A stretch of 64,000 nt of DNA, from the NCBI GenBank assembly GCA_964603635.1, contig CAZRVH010000001.1:1-64000 (forward strand). The letters run 5' to 3'. The translations under genes were made by a program, and so were the position numbers. The stretch comes from CAZRVH01 sp964603635 (GTDB lineage: Bacteria > Patescibacteriota > Gracilibacteria > Peribacterales > Peribacteraceae). This document shows, one piece after another, positions 1 through 8,338 of this stretch. How positions within the stretch are numbered: the first letter of the stretch is position 1; every line of letters starts with the position of its first letter. Under the pieces are notes generated by a model. It was not told the origin of the DNA. It saw only the letters and a program-made list of their open reading frames with translations, and searched no databases.

Positions 1-1187
1 CCGGTTTTGATCTGTCCCGTGCCGAGTCCCACCGCGAGGTCCGCGATGAACGTGTCCTCGGTCTCGCCCGAGCGGTGGCTGGAGATGGCGGTCCATCCTG
101 CCTTCTGGGCCATCTGGATGGCGTCGACGGTCTCCGAGACGGAGCCGATCTGGTTCAGCTTGATGAGCACGCTGGACGCGGCCTTGGAAGCGATGGCCTC
201 CTCGATGCGCTGGACGTTCGTGACGAGCAGGTCGTCGCCGACGATCTGCACCTTGCCTTCCATCTTCTGCACCATCGTCTGGAATCCCTCCCAGTCGTCC
301 TCGGCGTGGCTGTCCTCGATGGAGACGATGGGGTACTTGGCGCAGAGCGCTTCGTAGTAGGCGACGAGCTCCTGGGAGGAGAGCGTCTTGCCGTCGATGT
401 GGTACATGCCGTCCTTGTAGAACTCGGAGGCGGCGGCGTCGATGGCAAACTTGATGCGGCCCGTGTAGCCGGCTTTCTCGATCGCTTCCGTGAGCACGGC
501 GAACGCGTCGTCGCTGTTCGTGAGGTGCGGGGCGAAGCCTCCTTCGTCGCCGACGGCCGTGACATGACCCTTGGCCTTCAGGATGGATTTGAGGTTGTGG
601 AACACCTCCGCTCCGGCGCGCAGCGCGTCGCTGAAGGTCGTGAAGTCGACGGGGACGAGCATGCACTCCTGGAAGGAGAGTCCGCTGTCCGCGTGCGCGC
701 CTCCGTTGATGACATTCATGAGCGGGACCGGGAGCAGCGTCGTGTCCGAAACCCCAAACTGCTTGGCGAGGGATGCGTAGAGCGGCAGCTTCTCGCTGGC
801 GGCGCGGGCCTTGGCGACGGCCATGGAGACTCCGAGGATGGCGTTGGCGCCGAGCTTGGACTTGTTCGGGGTGCCGTCGAGGGCGAGCATCGCGGTATCG
901 ATGGCGCGCTGGTCGGAGGCGTCCATTCCTTTCAATGCGTTCGCGATGGGGCCGTTGACCTTCTCCACCGCCTTCAGGACGGACTTGCCGAGATACACGG
1001 ACTTGTCGCCGTCGCGCAGTTCAAGCGCTTCGTGGGAACCCGTGGATGCGCCGGACGGGACGGCCGCGCGGCCGAAAGCTTGTCCCGAGCCAGACGAGGG
1101 ATCGTCGAGCATGCAGTCGACTTCCACCGTGGGGTTGCCGCGGGAGTCGAGGATCTGTCGGGCCTTGAGGGAGACGATGGTAGGCAT
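1..1187 (-). CDS. eno: Enolase, C-terminus beyond window edge
   Basis: Enolase converts 2-phosphoglycerate to phosphoenolpyruvate in the cytoplasm. The first 395 codons are visible; a full enolase has about 415-430, so only the extreme C-terminus is missing. The N-terminus (MPTIVSLKARQILDSRGNP) and PSGASTG loop are typical. The NGGAHAD motif lies near residue 155, and the late motif SHRSGETEDT near residue 370 runs into the GLGTGQIKT segment. The start is the ATG at 1187, 36 bases after the stop of pyruvate kinase on the same strand, so the two glycolytic genes are probably co-transcribed. Oddity: residues about 28-36 (DPSSGSGQ) make the loop before FGRA about six residues longer than in common enolases, and the DNA encoding it resembles a dispersed repeat seen elsewhere in the window. 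Confidence 0.97.
   Translation of the reverse strand, partial: MPTIVSLKARQILDSRGNPTVEVDCMLDDPSSGSGQAFGRAAVPSGASTGSHEALELRDGDKSVYLGKSVLKAVEKVNGPIANALKGMDASDQRAIDTAMLALDGTPNKSKLGANAILGVSMAVAKARAASEKLPLYASLAKQFGVSDTTLLPVPLMNVINGGAHADSGLSFQECMLVPVDFTTFSDALRAGAEVFHNLKSILKAKGHVTAVGDEGGFAPHLTNSDDAFAVLTEAIEKAGYTGRIKFAIDAAASEFYKDGMYHIDGKTLSSQELVAYYEALCAKYPIVSIEDSHAEDDWEGFQTMVQKMEGKVQIVGDDLLVTNVQRIEEAIASKAASSVLIKLNQIGSVSETVDAIQMAQKAGWTAISSHRSGETEDTFIADLAVGLGTGQIKT
1077..1104. repeat. REP-like element inside enolase
   Basis: These 28 bases contain AGCTTGTCCCGAGC followed by AGACGAGGGATC. The same words recur near 42470-42540, 43050 and, on the other strand, 16740. Here the element lies in frame in the enolase N-terminal loop. 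Seen directly: the shared words and the loop extension. Inferred: insertion of a mobile palindromic repeat into a coding sequence. Confidence 0.45.
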
Positions 1188-1223
1188 GTGATGTTAGGAG
1201 GTAGGAAGTAGGTTTGTAGGTGA

Positions 1224-2558
1224 TCAGAGGGTGACGACCGAAGGGGCCGGATTCTCCGCGGAAGCGGTGATGACCTTGGTTCCGGGCTTCAGCCATTTCT
1301 TGGCGCCGGAGACGTCGCTTCCGGCTACCGGGTAGATGGCAAAGCGAAGCTGCAGCGTGCGCAGGATCTTCGCGTTATCGGAACAGACGATGATCGGCAT
1401 GTTCGGGCGCAGGGCGGAGATCGCGGCGGGCAGTTCTTCCGTGTCGGTGGAGACGACGATGGCCTCGACGCCGTCGGCCTTCGCCTCGTTGATGATGCGC
1501 ATGGCGTCGGAGTGGCGGGGGGCCTTCTCCACGATGGATCCGCGCTGCATTGTTTCTTCCGCTTCCACGAGGATCTTCGCCATCGATTCGGCGGACTTGA
1601 ACGGGTACTTGCCGTTCGCGGATTCGCCGGAAAGCATCGTGCTGTCGGCGTGCGTCTCGGCGGCGTGGAACACGTCCGTCACTTCGGCGCGCGTCGGGAT
1701 GGGATTCTGGATCATGCTTTCCAACATGTGCGTGGCGACGATCACCGGCTTGCCCGCGCGGATGCAGCGGTCGACGATGTCGTTTTGCACGCGGGGGATC
1801 TTCTCGAAGGGCATTTCGGCTCCCAGGTCGCCGCGGGCCACCATGATGCCGTCGGACTCGCGGATCACCGCTTCGATGTCTTCCACCGACTGGCGCGTCT
1901 CCACCTTCGTGATGATCTTCATGGTGCCGCCGTGCTTCTTGATGAACTCGCGCACCTCCGGGATCTCATCGCCGCGGCGGATGAAGGACAAGGCGACGAA
2001 ATCTGCGTCTTCCTTGCATCCCATCTCGATCGCCTCCCAGTCGGTCGGCATGAGGGAGGGGAGGGACACGTCGGCGCCCGGCAGGTTGATGTGGCGGCGG
2101 GATCCGATCTTGCCGTTGTCGCGGCTCTTCGCGTGCACGGCTCCGTCGGCACGGACCTCGATGACGTCGAAGATCGTCTCGCCGTTGTCGACGAGGATGC
2201 ACTCGGCCTTCTTCACGTCCTGGCTGAATTCCTTGTAATTCACGCGGATGACGGTCAGGTCGGGGTTGGCGATCTCGTCGAACGAGAACAGCACTTCCTG
2301 TCCGGGCACGACGATGATCGGTTCGGTCACTTCGCCGGTGCGGATCTCCGCTCCTTTGGTATCCAAGAGGATGCCGAGGGTGAATTCCCCTTCGGCGTTG
2401 ACGGCCTTTACGCGCTGCAGGACTTCCTGCTGGCTCTGCACCGTTCCGTGCGAGAAGTTGAGGCGCGCGACGTTCATGCCGGCTTTCGCGAGCGAGCGGA
2501 TTCCTTCGGGGGAGTTGGAGGTGGGTCCGAGGGTGCACACCATTTTTGTCAGTCTCAT
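1224..2558 (-). CDS. pyk: Pyruvate kinase
   Basis: Transfers phosphate from phosphoenolpyruvate to ADP, the last step of glycolysis, directly upstream of enolase in the same transcription direction. The 444-residue protein starts CTLGPTS, carries ARLNFSHG (residues 31-38), LLDTKGAEIRTG, the catalytic lysine in ITKVE (about K218), the magnesium-binding segment ARGDLGAEMP (241-250) and the MLSGES loop (308-313). It is slightly shorter than the usual 470 residues. It ends PAPSVVTL soon after the C-domain and has no extra PEP-utiliser-like domain. The start is the ATG at 2558; no Shine-Dalgarno is obvious. Variants from the usual motifs (ATHMLES for ATQMLES, GES for GET) are conservative. Confidence 0.97.
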   Translation of the reverse strand: MRLTKMVCTLGPTSNSPEGIRSLAKAGMNVARLNFSHGTVQSQQEVLQRVKAVNAEGEFTLGILLDTKGAEIRTGEVTEPIIVVPGQEVLFSFDEIANPDLTVIRVNYKEFSQDVKKAECILVDNGETIFDVIEVRADGAVHAKSRDNGKIGSRRHINLPGADVSLPSLMPTDWEAIEMGCKEDADFVALSFIRRGDEIPEVREFIKKHGGTMKIITKVETRQSVEDIEAVIRESDGIMVARGDLGAEMPFEKIPRVQNDIVDRCIRAGKPVIVATHMLESMIQNPIPTRAEVTDVFHAAETHADSTMLSGESANGKYPFKSAESMAKILVEAEETMQRGSIVEKAPRHSDAMRIINEAKADGVEAIVVSTDTEELPAAISALRPNMPIIVCSDNAKILRTLQLRFAIYPVAGSDVSGAKKWLKPGTKVITASAENPAPSVVTL

Positions 2559-2800
2559 GGGACAATAAGGAAGAGCAAGCGCCTAAAAACCGCGTTTGCA
2601 GGGGCATTGAATAGCGATTTCTCGCTTAAAAATCAAGGCTGCTCTCTTTCCAAAACGGATAATCGGCTTCAAATTTCACCAGGAATAAGCCGAAATAGCA
2701 CTGTTTTCGGGTTTTGAAATACGGAGCGGGAATGTCGCAAGCCGTATTTGCTATGCCTGTCGTACGGGGCACGGAGCTACGCAGCCTCCGCTTTCGTATG

Positions 2801-3553
2801 TCAACACGTTGCCGATGCTCCGGAGGGCGGGGGGTCGAACGTTGCGCCGTTGACCGCGAAAATCTTATCGATCTGCTTGTCGGCGTGTACGAGGTGTCTT
2901 TCCTGGATGCCCAGTATCGAGAGCGTGTGTTCCTTCGAATCGTTGCGTCCCCTGTGCGTACGGACGGTGGCTAGGATGGCATCGCGCGTTTCCGTTTTCA
3001 TCGGCTTCACCCACGAGAGCATGCTGTAGTGTTCCTCCGTCATCAGTCCCTCTATCGCCTTGCTTGGGCTTTTTGTTCCGAAGAAGGCTAGCGCCAGCGG
3101 AAGAAGGGTGTGGTTGTTCGTCGGGAAGTCCCCGTTGCCGTTCAATGTCTCGATCGTTTTGCGAACCCATACGATCTCTTCCATGATCTGCGTTTTGAAA
3201 TGCGCGAACGCGGTCAGCATGGATGAGTATCCCGACACGTCCACTGACGGGCGGAACGCATGCGCGTCGTACAGGTTGGACCACTGCAAGAGCGTCGTGA
3301 TCTGGAAGAGCGTGTTCAGCCGGTCGTTTCCTATGCCGGATTCGCCTTTGCCAAGGGAATGAAGCGCGATGGAGCGCGCCAGTTGCCCCGGATCCCGATT
3401 CGAAGCCCATTGATGAAAGTCTGCATGCCGGCTTTTCGGCACGTCGGAAATATTCACGTCGTGGTCGCTGCCGCCGCGGGAACAGGGAATATTGTGATGT
3501 TCGTTTGATTTCGGGTGTCTGCCGGATTCGTCTCCACGGGGAGCGTTCGACAT
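2801..3553 (-). CDS. Hypothetical protein with N-terminal HNH-like motif
   Basis: A 250-residue protein I cannot name. Residues about 16-50 contain EHHNIPCSRGGSDHD, then N-I, then SRHADFHQW. This His-His, Asn and final His pattern resembles the core of HNH endonucleases, but there is no zinc-binding Cys pair around it and the motif sits at the very N-terminus. The rest is predicted helical without membrane segments and contains the hydrophobic patch LLPLALAFFG near residue 155. The ATG at 3553 is preferred over the TTG two codons earlier. It follows the methyltransferase by about 45 bases on the same strand. It could be a nuclease-derived RNA or DNA-binding protein; nuclease activity is only a suggestion from the motif. 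Confidence 0.6.
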   Translation of the reverse strand: MSNAPRGDESGRHPKSNEHHNIPCSRGGSDHDVNISDVPKSRHADFHQWASNRDPGQLARSIALHSLGKGESGIGNDRLNTLFQITTLLQWSNLYDAHAFRPSVDVSGYSSMLTAFAHFKTQIMEEIVWVRKTIETLNGNGDFPTNNHTLLPLALAFFGTKSPSKAIEGLMTEEHYSMLSWVKPMKTETRDAILATVRTHRGRNDSKEHTLSILGIQERHLVHADKQIDKIFAVNGATFDPPPSGASATC

Positions 3554-3599
3554 GGCCAAACACTAGCACTCGCCGGCATGGTGCCAAGTATGATTGTGT

Positions 3600-4490
3600 T
3601 TACATTCCCTGTGACCACCGTGCGAAGATGCCCGTGGAGATGAGTCGATCGTCCTTCTGGGCGAGACACAATTCGCCGTATTCCAACGTTCCTTTTTTCT
3701 TCGCCGTCGCGTCTTCCAGCAGGTTCTTCAGCGCGATCGCCGAGGAGTTGGTCGCGTAGCCGTTGATGATCAGGAAATCCGCATCGTCCGTGAGCAGTTC
3801 CACGCAGTCGGCCAACAAGTTCGGCACGTCGTCGTTGAATTTCCAGGTGCGTCCGTCCGGCGAGTGGCCGAAGGCGGGCGGATCCATGATGATGCCGTCG
3901 TATTTCTGCCCGCGCTTGATCTCGCGCATCACGAACTTCGACGCGTCGTCCAAAATCCATCGGATGCTGTCGGCTGGGAGTTTGTTCAGTTCCTGGTTTT
4001 CCTTCGCCCAGCCGATGGCCGGCTTGCTCGCGTCGACATGGGTCACGCCGTGCCCCAGCGCCGTGAGCATCACGCTCGCCGCGCCGGTGTATCCGAAGAG
4101 GTTCAGGATCTTGCGCCCCTTCTTCCCGTCCAATTTCTTCGCCATCCATTCCCAGTTGGCCGCCTGTTCCGCGAAGACGCCCGTGTGCTTGAAGGGCGTG
4201 AGACGTGCCTTGAAAGACAGTGCCGCCTGCGTTCCGGGCACGTCGTACCTGATCGGCCAGGATGCCGGCATCTTCGTGATCATGTTCCAGTTGCCTTTGT
4301 CCCCGCGGGTTTCATATCGCGCATCGCATGCGTTCCACTCGTTATCATCCAAGTGCTTGCTCCAGATGATCTGCGGATCGGGCCTGGCGAGGCGATAGGG
4401 CCCCCACTGTTCCAGGCGGTACCCGTCGCCCGTATCGAACAACTGGAAATCCCTGAAGGCCGAGAAGTGGTCCTGGAGAAAGGCGTTCAT
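3600..4490 (-). CDS. Class I SAM-dependent methyltransferase, RlmI/RlmK-like
   Basis: Probably methylates 23S rRNA or another RNA, using S-adenosylmethionine. The 296-residue protein has the COG1092 layout without an obvious PUA domain: a beta-rich N-terminal part with GVFAEQAANWEWM near residues 104-116, the SAM-binding strand-loop LNLFGYTGAASV (about 129-140), an acidic DASKPAIGWAKEN segment, and the motif MDPPAFGHSPDGRTWKF (about 200-216), where DPPAF matches the catalytic-loop motif of RlmI/RlmK-type enzymes. It lies 20 bases after ligA and upstream of the HNH-motif gene on the same strand, suggesting one transcript. The rRNA position cannot be assigned from sequence alone. Confidence 0.85.
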   Translation of the reverse strand: MNAFLQDHFSAFRDFQLFDTGDGYRLEQWGPYRLARPDPQIIWSKHLDDNEWNACDARYETRGDKGNWNMITKMPASWPIRYDVPGTQAALSFKARLTPFKHTGVFAEQAANWEWMAKKLDGKKGRKILNLFGYTGAASVMLTALGHGVTHVDASKPAIGWAKENQELNKLPADSIRWILDDASKFVMREIKRGQKYDGIIMDPPAFGHSPDGRTWKFNDDVPNLLADCVELLTDDADFLIINGYATNSSAIALKNLLEDATAKKKGTLEYGELCLAQKDDRLISTGIFARWSQGM

Positions 4491-4510
4491 GGGTCAAGGA
4501 TACAGGCTTT

Positions 4511-6664
4511 TCATCCTTCCAGCATCTGCAAAAACTCTTCTTCGCCGATCGTCTTTACGCCCAGTGTCGCCGCGTCATCCGCCTTGCTGCCAGCATCCTC
4601 GCCCATCAGGAGGTAATCGGTTTTCTTGCTGACCGATCCGCTGACTTTTCCGCCGCGGTCCTTGATCATTTTCTTCGCGTCCTCGCGGCTGAGGGTCGGC
4701 AGCGTGCCCGTGAGCACGAACGTCATGCCTTCGAACACCTGCGCGGCCGCGCTTTTCTGCGGCTTCAGGCACACCACGCCCGCTTTTTGGAACTTGTGGA
4801 GCAGCTCGCGGTGTTCCTTCAGGCCGATCCACTCCGTCACGCTCTGCGCCACCACCGTCCCGATGCCGTCGATCGCGGCCAGGCCCTCCTCATTCAGTCC
4901 GCGTAGCGTCTCTTCCACCTGCGTTACCGTCAGCGCTTCCACCGTGATGGTCTTTTTTTCCGCGAAGAGCGACACCTGCAGGCTCGTATCCGCTTCCTCT
5001 ATGGTCATCTCGCTCACCGGCCATGCGATGCGCGTTGCCAATACCTCGGCCGTCTCGCGTCCCACGTGGCGGATGCCGAGCGCGAAAATGAAACGGTCCA
5101 GCGGGATGCGTTTCGCTTTTTCGATCGAGGCCAGGATGTTCTCGGTTTTCTTCTCTTTGAAGGAAGGAAGATTCAGCAGATCCTCGGCTTCCAGGAAGAA
5201 GATATCCGCGCTGTCCGCGATGAGTCCCTGGTCCAGCAGGAGATCCACCGTTTCCTTGCCGAGTCCTTCCATGTTGAACGCGTAGCGTGACGTGAGGTGT
5301 TCGATACTCTCGCGCTTTACGCCGGGGCATTCCTTGTTGGGGCAGTAGTAGGCCACTTCGCCTTCCGGGCGCTCCAGGTGCGTGCCGCACTGGGGGCATT
5401 CCTTCGGGAATGTGTAGATTCTGGCATCGCTCGGACGAAGGTTTTCCAGTACCTGTACCACTTCCGGGATGATGTCGCCCGCTTTGCGGACGATCACCGT
5501 ATCGCCGATGCGCACGCCAAGCCGTTCGATCTCATCGGCATTGTGCAGCGTCGCGCGCGTCACCGTCGTTCCCGCGAGCTGCGTCGCCGTGAGGTGCGCC
5601 ACCGGCGTGATGGCTCCCGTGCGTCCCACCTGCAAAATGATATCGAGGATCTGCGCCGTCTTTTCTTCCGCGGGGAACTTGTAGGCGCGGGCCCAACGCG
5701 GCGCCTTCGCCGTGGATCCAAGGTCGCGCTGGATCTTCCTATCGTTCGCCTTCAAGACAAGCCCGTCGATATCGAACGGAAGCGATTCGCGCTTGCGTTG
5801 GATGTCCGCGTATATTTTCTCGATGGCCTCCATTCCTTTCACCACTTTGAATCCCGGGTGCACCGGAAGATGCGCGTCCTGCATGAAGGTGAGGATCGCT
5901 TCTTGGGATTCCAGGTCGAACGCATCGGCAGCCGCCGCCCCGAACGAATAGCAGAACATGCGCAGGTCGCGCCCGGCCGCGACGTTCGGATCAAGCTGGC
6001 GCACGCTGCCCGCCGCGGCATTGCGGGGGTTCGCGAACTTGTCTTCATTCGGCAAATCCTTGTTGATCTTGTCCAAACCGGCTTTCGTTAGGTACACCTC
6101 GCCGCCGATTTCCAACAAGTCCGGCGCGTCCGCCTTGGGGGCGGGAACCGTCAGCGACAGGGGAATGCTCTCGATGGTGCGCACGGTGTGCGTCACGTCC
6201 TCGCCCTGTACGCCGTTGCCGCGCGTCACCGCACGCATGAGGTCGTAGCGGACTTCTTTCTTGTTTGATTCGGTCTTCTGGTACATGAGCGTGATGTTGA
6301 GTCCGTCGATCTTCAGCTCCGTCATGATGTCGATCTGTTTCTTCTCGTCGCCGAGTCCGCGTTTCATTTGGTCCATCCAGTCCGCCACTTCGTCTTTGCT
6401 GAATGCATCCTGCAGCGATTCCTTCGGCGTGATGTGCGCGATCTTCGGCAGGCGTCCGTCCAGCGGCGCGCCTACGCGTTGGGTGGGGGAGTCGGGCGTC
6501 ACCAGTTCCGGGAATTCCTTTTCCAACCTGATGAGTTCCTGTTTCAACGCGTCGCGCACGTCTTCGGACACGTCGCTTCGGTCCTCGATAAAGTACGCCT
6601 TGTTCAGGCGCCAGATCTCATCCCGCAGCTTCAGGATGCGCTCGGAGGCGTGCTTCTTGTCCAT
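4511..6664 (-). CDS. ligA: NAD+-dependent DNA ligase LigA
   Basis: Seals nicks during replication and repair, using NAD+ as adenylate donor. At 717 residues it is full length (typically about 670-720). The order is N-terminal Ia region, adenylation domain with the nucleotidyl lysine in TELKIDG (about K118), RGNGVQGEDVT (about 150-160), OB fold with GRTGAITPVA, a four-cysteine zinc site (CPQC ... YYCPNKECPG, about 420-445), helix-hairpin-helix region and a C-terminal BRCT domain (about 640-717, with FVLTGTLPTLSREDAKK). KIDGLNIT replaces the common KLDGLAV. The ATG at 6664 is preceded by a divergent intergenic region shared with the small acidic gene at 6802. Confidence 0.97.
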   Translation of the reverse strand: MDKKHASERILKLRDEIWRLNKAYFIEDRSDVSEDVRDALKQELIRLEKEFPELVTPDSPTQRVGAPLDGRLPKIAHITPKESLQDAFSKDEVADWMDQMKRGLGDEKKQIDIMTELKIDGLNITLMYQKTESNKKEVRYDLMRAVTRGNGVQGEDVTHTVRTIESIPLSLTVPAPKADAPDLLEIGGEVYLTKAGLDKINKDLPNEDKFANPRNAAAGSVRQLDPNVAAGRDLRMFCYSFGAAAADAFDLESQEAILTFMQDAHLPVHPGFKVVKGMEAIEKIYADIQRKRESLPFDIDGLVLKANDRKIQRDLGSTAKAPRWARAYKFPAEEKTAQILDIILQVGRTGAITPVAHLTATQLAGTTVTRATLHNADEIERLGVRIGDTVIVRKAGDIIPEVVQVLENLRPSDARIYTFPKECPQCGTHLERPEGEVAYYCPNKECPGVKRESIEHLTSRYAFNMEGLGKETVDLLLDQGLIADSADIFFLEAEDLLNLPSFKEKKTENILASIEKAKRIPLDRFIFALGIRHVGRETAEVLATRIAWPVSEMTIEEADTSLQVSLFAEKKTITVEALTVTQVEETLRGLNEEGLAAIDGIGTVVAQSVTEWIGLKEHRELLHKFQKAGVVCLKPQKSAAAQVFEGMTFVLTGTLPTLSREDAKKMIKDRGGKVSGSVSKKTDYLLMGEDAGSKADDAATLGVKTIGEEEFLQMLEG

Positions 6665-6801
6665 GGGGATATGGTACGTGCGCTCCGTTGCGCTGTCATC
6701 CCGCTTGATTAAAATCTTCCCAAAAACATTCTTTCATTCCGTCAATTGCAATCCCCCTAAAATACGCAAAGATACGCCCACAACTTCCTTCCTCGCCGTC
6801 T

Positions 6802-7053
6802 ATGGGCAAAGATCTCCACCAGGAAACCATGAAACAGTACGCAGTCATCCTTGACGCGCTTGAGGAGCTCACGCTGCTGTATGCGGATGCCGATGAAGAG
6901 GAGGAAGAAGAGAAAGATGATTCCGATGCGTCCGAGCACGATGACGTGGACCTGATGGTGGAATCCGCCACCGAGCGCGGTATGGACGAGGAGAGCGTGG
7001 AGAAAGTCTTCCGCGCCGTCGCCGCGTTGGCAAAGAAGGCTAAGGAAGGATGA
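6802..7053 (+). CDS. Small acidic hypothetical protein
   Basis: An 83-residue cytoplasmic protein with no signal peptide or membrane segment. Residues 30-52 are almost all Glu and Asp (EEEEEEKDDSDASEHDD), flanked by two segments likely to be helical: an N-terminal one (QYAVILDALEELTLLY) and a C-terminal one (ESVEKVFRAVAALAKKAKEG). I do not recognise a family. It is divergent from ligA and precedes pilT, with a repeat and the pilT promoter between. A second protein of similarly extreme acidity is at 22173-22334. Confidence 0.65.
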   Translation: MGKDLHQETMKQYAVILDALEELTLLYADADEEEEEEKDDSDASEHDDVDLMVESATERGMDEESVEKVFRAVAALAKKAKEG

Positions 7054-7104
7054 CCATCCGGTAGTCGCAAAGCAGACGCTTTTTTGTTTTGTCGTGCCCG
7101 CGGT

Positions 7105-7130
7105 CCCGCCGTAGCCTTGGCGAAGGAGGG
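7105..7130. repeat. GC-rich repeat, copy 1
   Basis: The word CCCGCCGTAGCCTTGGCGAAG matches the reverse complement of 17621-17641 at 19 of 21 positions. It lies between genes, upstream of pilT. It probably belongs to a dispersed REP-like family. Confidence 0.5.
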
Positions 7131-7145
7131 CTAAAGAGGGAACTA

Positions 7146-7174
7146 TTGAAGGAAAAGCCAAAATCTGCTATACT
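7146..7174 (+). promoter_or_regulatory. Sigma-70-type promoter of pilT
   Basis: A -35-like TTGAAG (7146-7151), a 17-base spacer and an extended -10 TGC-TATACT (-10 at 7169-7174). Start of transcription would fall about seven bases on, at the pilT ATG (7181), so the mRNA would be leaderless or nearly so. Confidence 0.6.
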
Positions 7175-7180
7175 TATCCG

Positions 7181-8212
7181 ATGGCTTCCCTTCCCGATTC
7201 CGTCTTTGAAAAGGCCCTGGCGACCAAAGCGTCCGACGTCCACGTGGTGGCCGGCGCTCCTTTGCTGTTCCGTATCGACGGCGTCCTGACGCCGCAGACG
7301 CAGACGGACGTGAGTCCGAAGGAAGTGGAAGCGTTCGTGAGGGATCTTTTGGGCGCGCCCGCGTTCGAGCGTTTCCAGAAGGAGAAGGAGTTGGATATCG
7401 CCCACGGGCTCCCAAACGGCGTCCGCCTGCGCATCAATTGCCATTTCGAACGCGGTAACATGGCGGTGGCGGCGCGCATCATCCCCACGGATATTCCCTC
7501 GCTTGCGGACGCGGATCTCACGGACATCGCCACGCAGATCGTGGGTCTGCGCGAAGGCCTGATCCTCTTCACGGGTCCCACGGGATCCGGCAAGAGCACG
7601 TCGCTCGCGGCGCTTCTCCAGAGTATCAATGACTCGCGCGCGGAGAACATCATCACCTTGGAAGATCCCATCGAGTTCTTGTTTCCAAAGGGAAAGGGCG
7701 TCGTCCGCCAGCGCCAGTACATGGAAGACTTCCTGTCGTTCCCGGAGGCCATGAAGCGCATCCTGCGCCAGGACCCGAACATCATCATGGTGGGTGAAAT
7801 GCGCGATCCGGAAACCATTGCCGCGGCCCTCACGCTCGCGGAGACGGGTCATCTTGTGCTGGCCACGCTCCACACGCCGAACGTGATGCAGACCATCGAC
7901 CGCATTGTGGACGTCTTCCCGCCGCACCAGCAGCCGCAGGTCCGCTCGCAACTCGCGTTGTCCCTGAAGGCGATTGTCGCCCAGAGGCTTGTGCCGAAGG
8001 TCGGAGGGGGGCGCGTGGCGCTGCGCGAAGTGCTGATCAACACGCCGGCCGCGCAGAACATCATCCGCGATAACCGCGTGCAGGAGCTTGTGTCCGTCCT
8101 GCAGACGGGCAAGGAGCTGGGCATGCGTTCCTTCGAGGCGGATCTGAAGGATTTGAAGAAGAAAGGGCTTATCAGCGAAGAGACGTTGGAGCTCATGATG
8201 GGGAATATGTAA
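7181..8212 (+). CDS. pilT: PilT-type retraction ATPase
   Basis: A hexameric ATPase that retracts type IV pili. The 343-residue protein has an N-terminal PAS-like domain (SDVHVVAGAPLLFRIDG at about 18-34), Walker A GPTGSGKS (132-139), the Asp-box region TLEDPIEF (159-166), the Walker B-like segment IIMVGEMRDP (201-210) and the His box HLVLATLHT (224-232). A C-terminal segment aligns with the PilT AIRNLIRE region (AAQNIIRDNRV), followed by QTGKELGMRSFE. Length is normal. No other pilus gene lies in the window, so the pilus it serves must be encoded elsewhere. The extended -10 just upstream implies a leaderless transcript. Confidence 0.96.
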   Translation: MASLPDSVFEKALATKASDVHVVAGAPLLFRIDGVLTPQTQTDVSPKEVEAFVRDLLGAPAFERFQKEKELDIAHGLPNGVRLRINCHFERGNMAVAARIIPTDIPSLADADLTDIATQIVGLREGLILFTGPTGSGKSTSLAALLQSINDSRAENIITLEDPIEFLFPKGKGVVRQRQYMEDFLSFPEAMKRILRQDPNIIMVGEMRDPETIAAALTLAETGHLVLATLHTPNVMQTIDRIVDVFPPHQQPQVRSQLALSLKAIVAQRLVPKVGGGRVALREVLINTPAAQNIIRDNRVQELVSVLQTGKELGMRSFEADLKDLKKKGLISEETLELMMGNM

Positions 8213-8338
8213 GGGGCTATGTTCCGTATGGGTATGGAACGGGAATTTTGGCTTTGGGAAGGCATTTTTCACATGCCGTATTCGATGCGTGGAACGCGCG
8301 TTTGTTTCCCAAAACCATGTCCCGTAGAGTGAGGAGCT

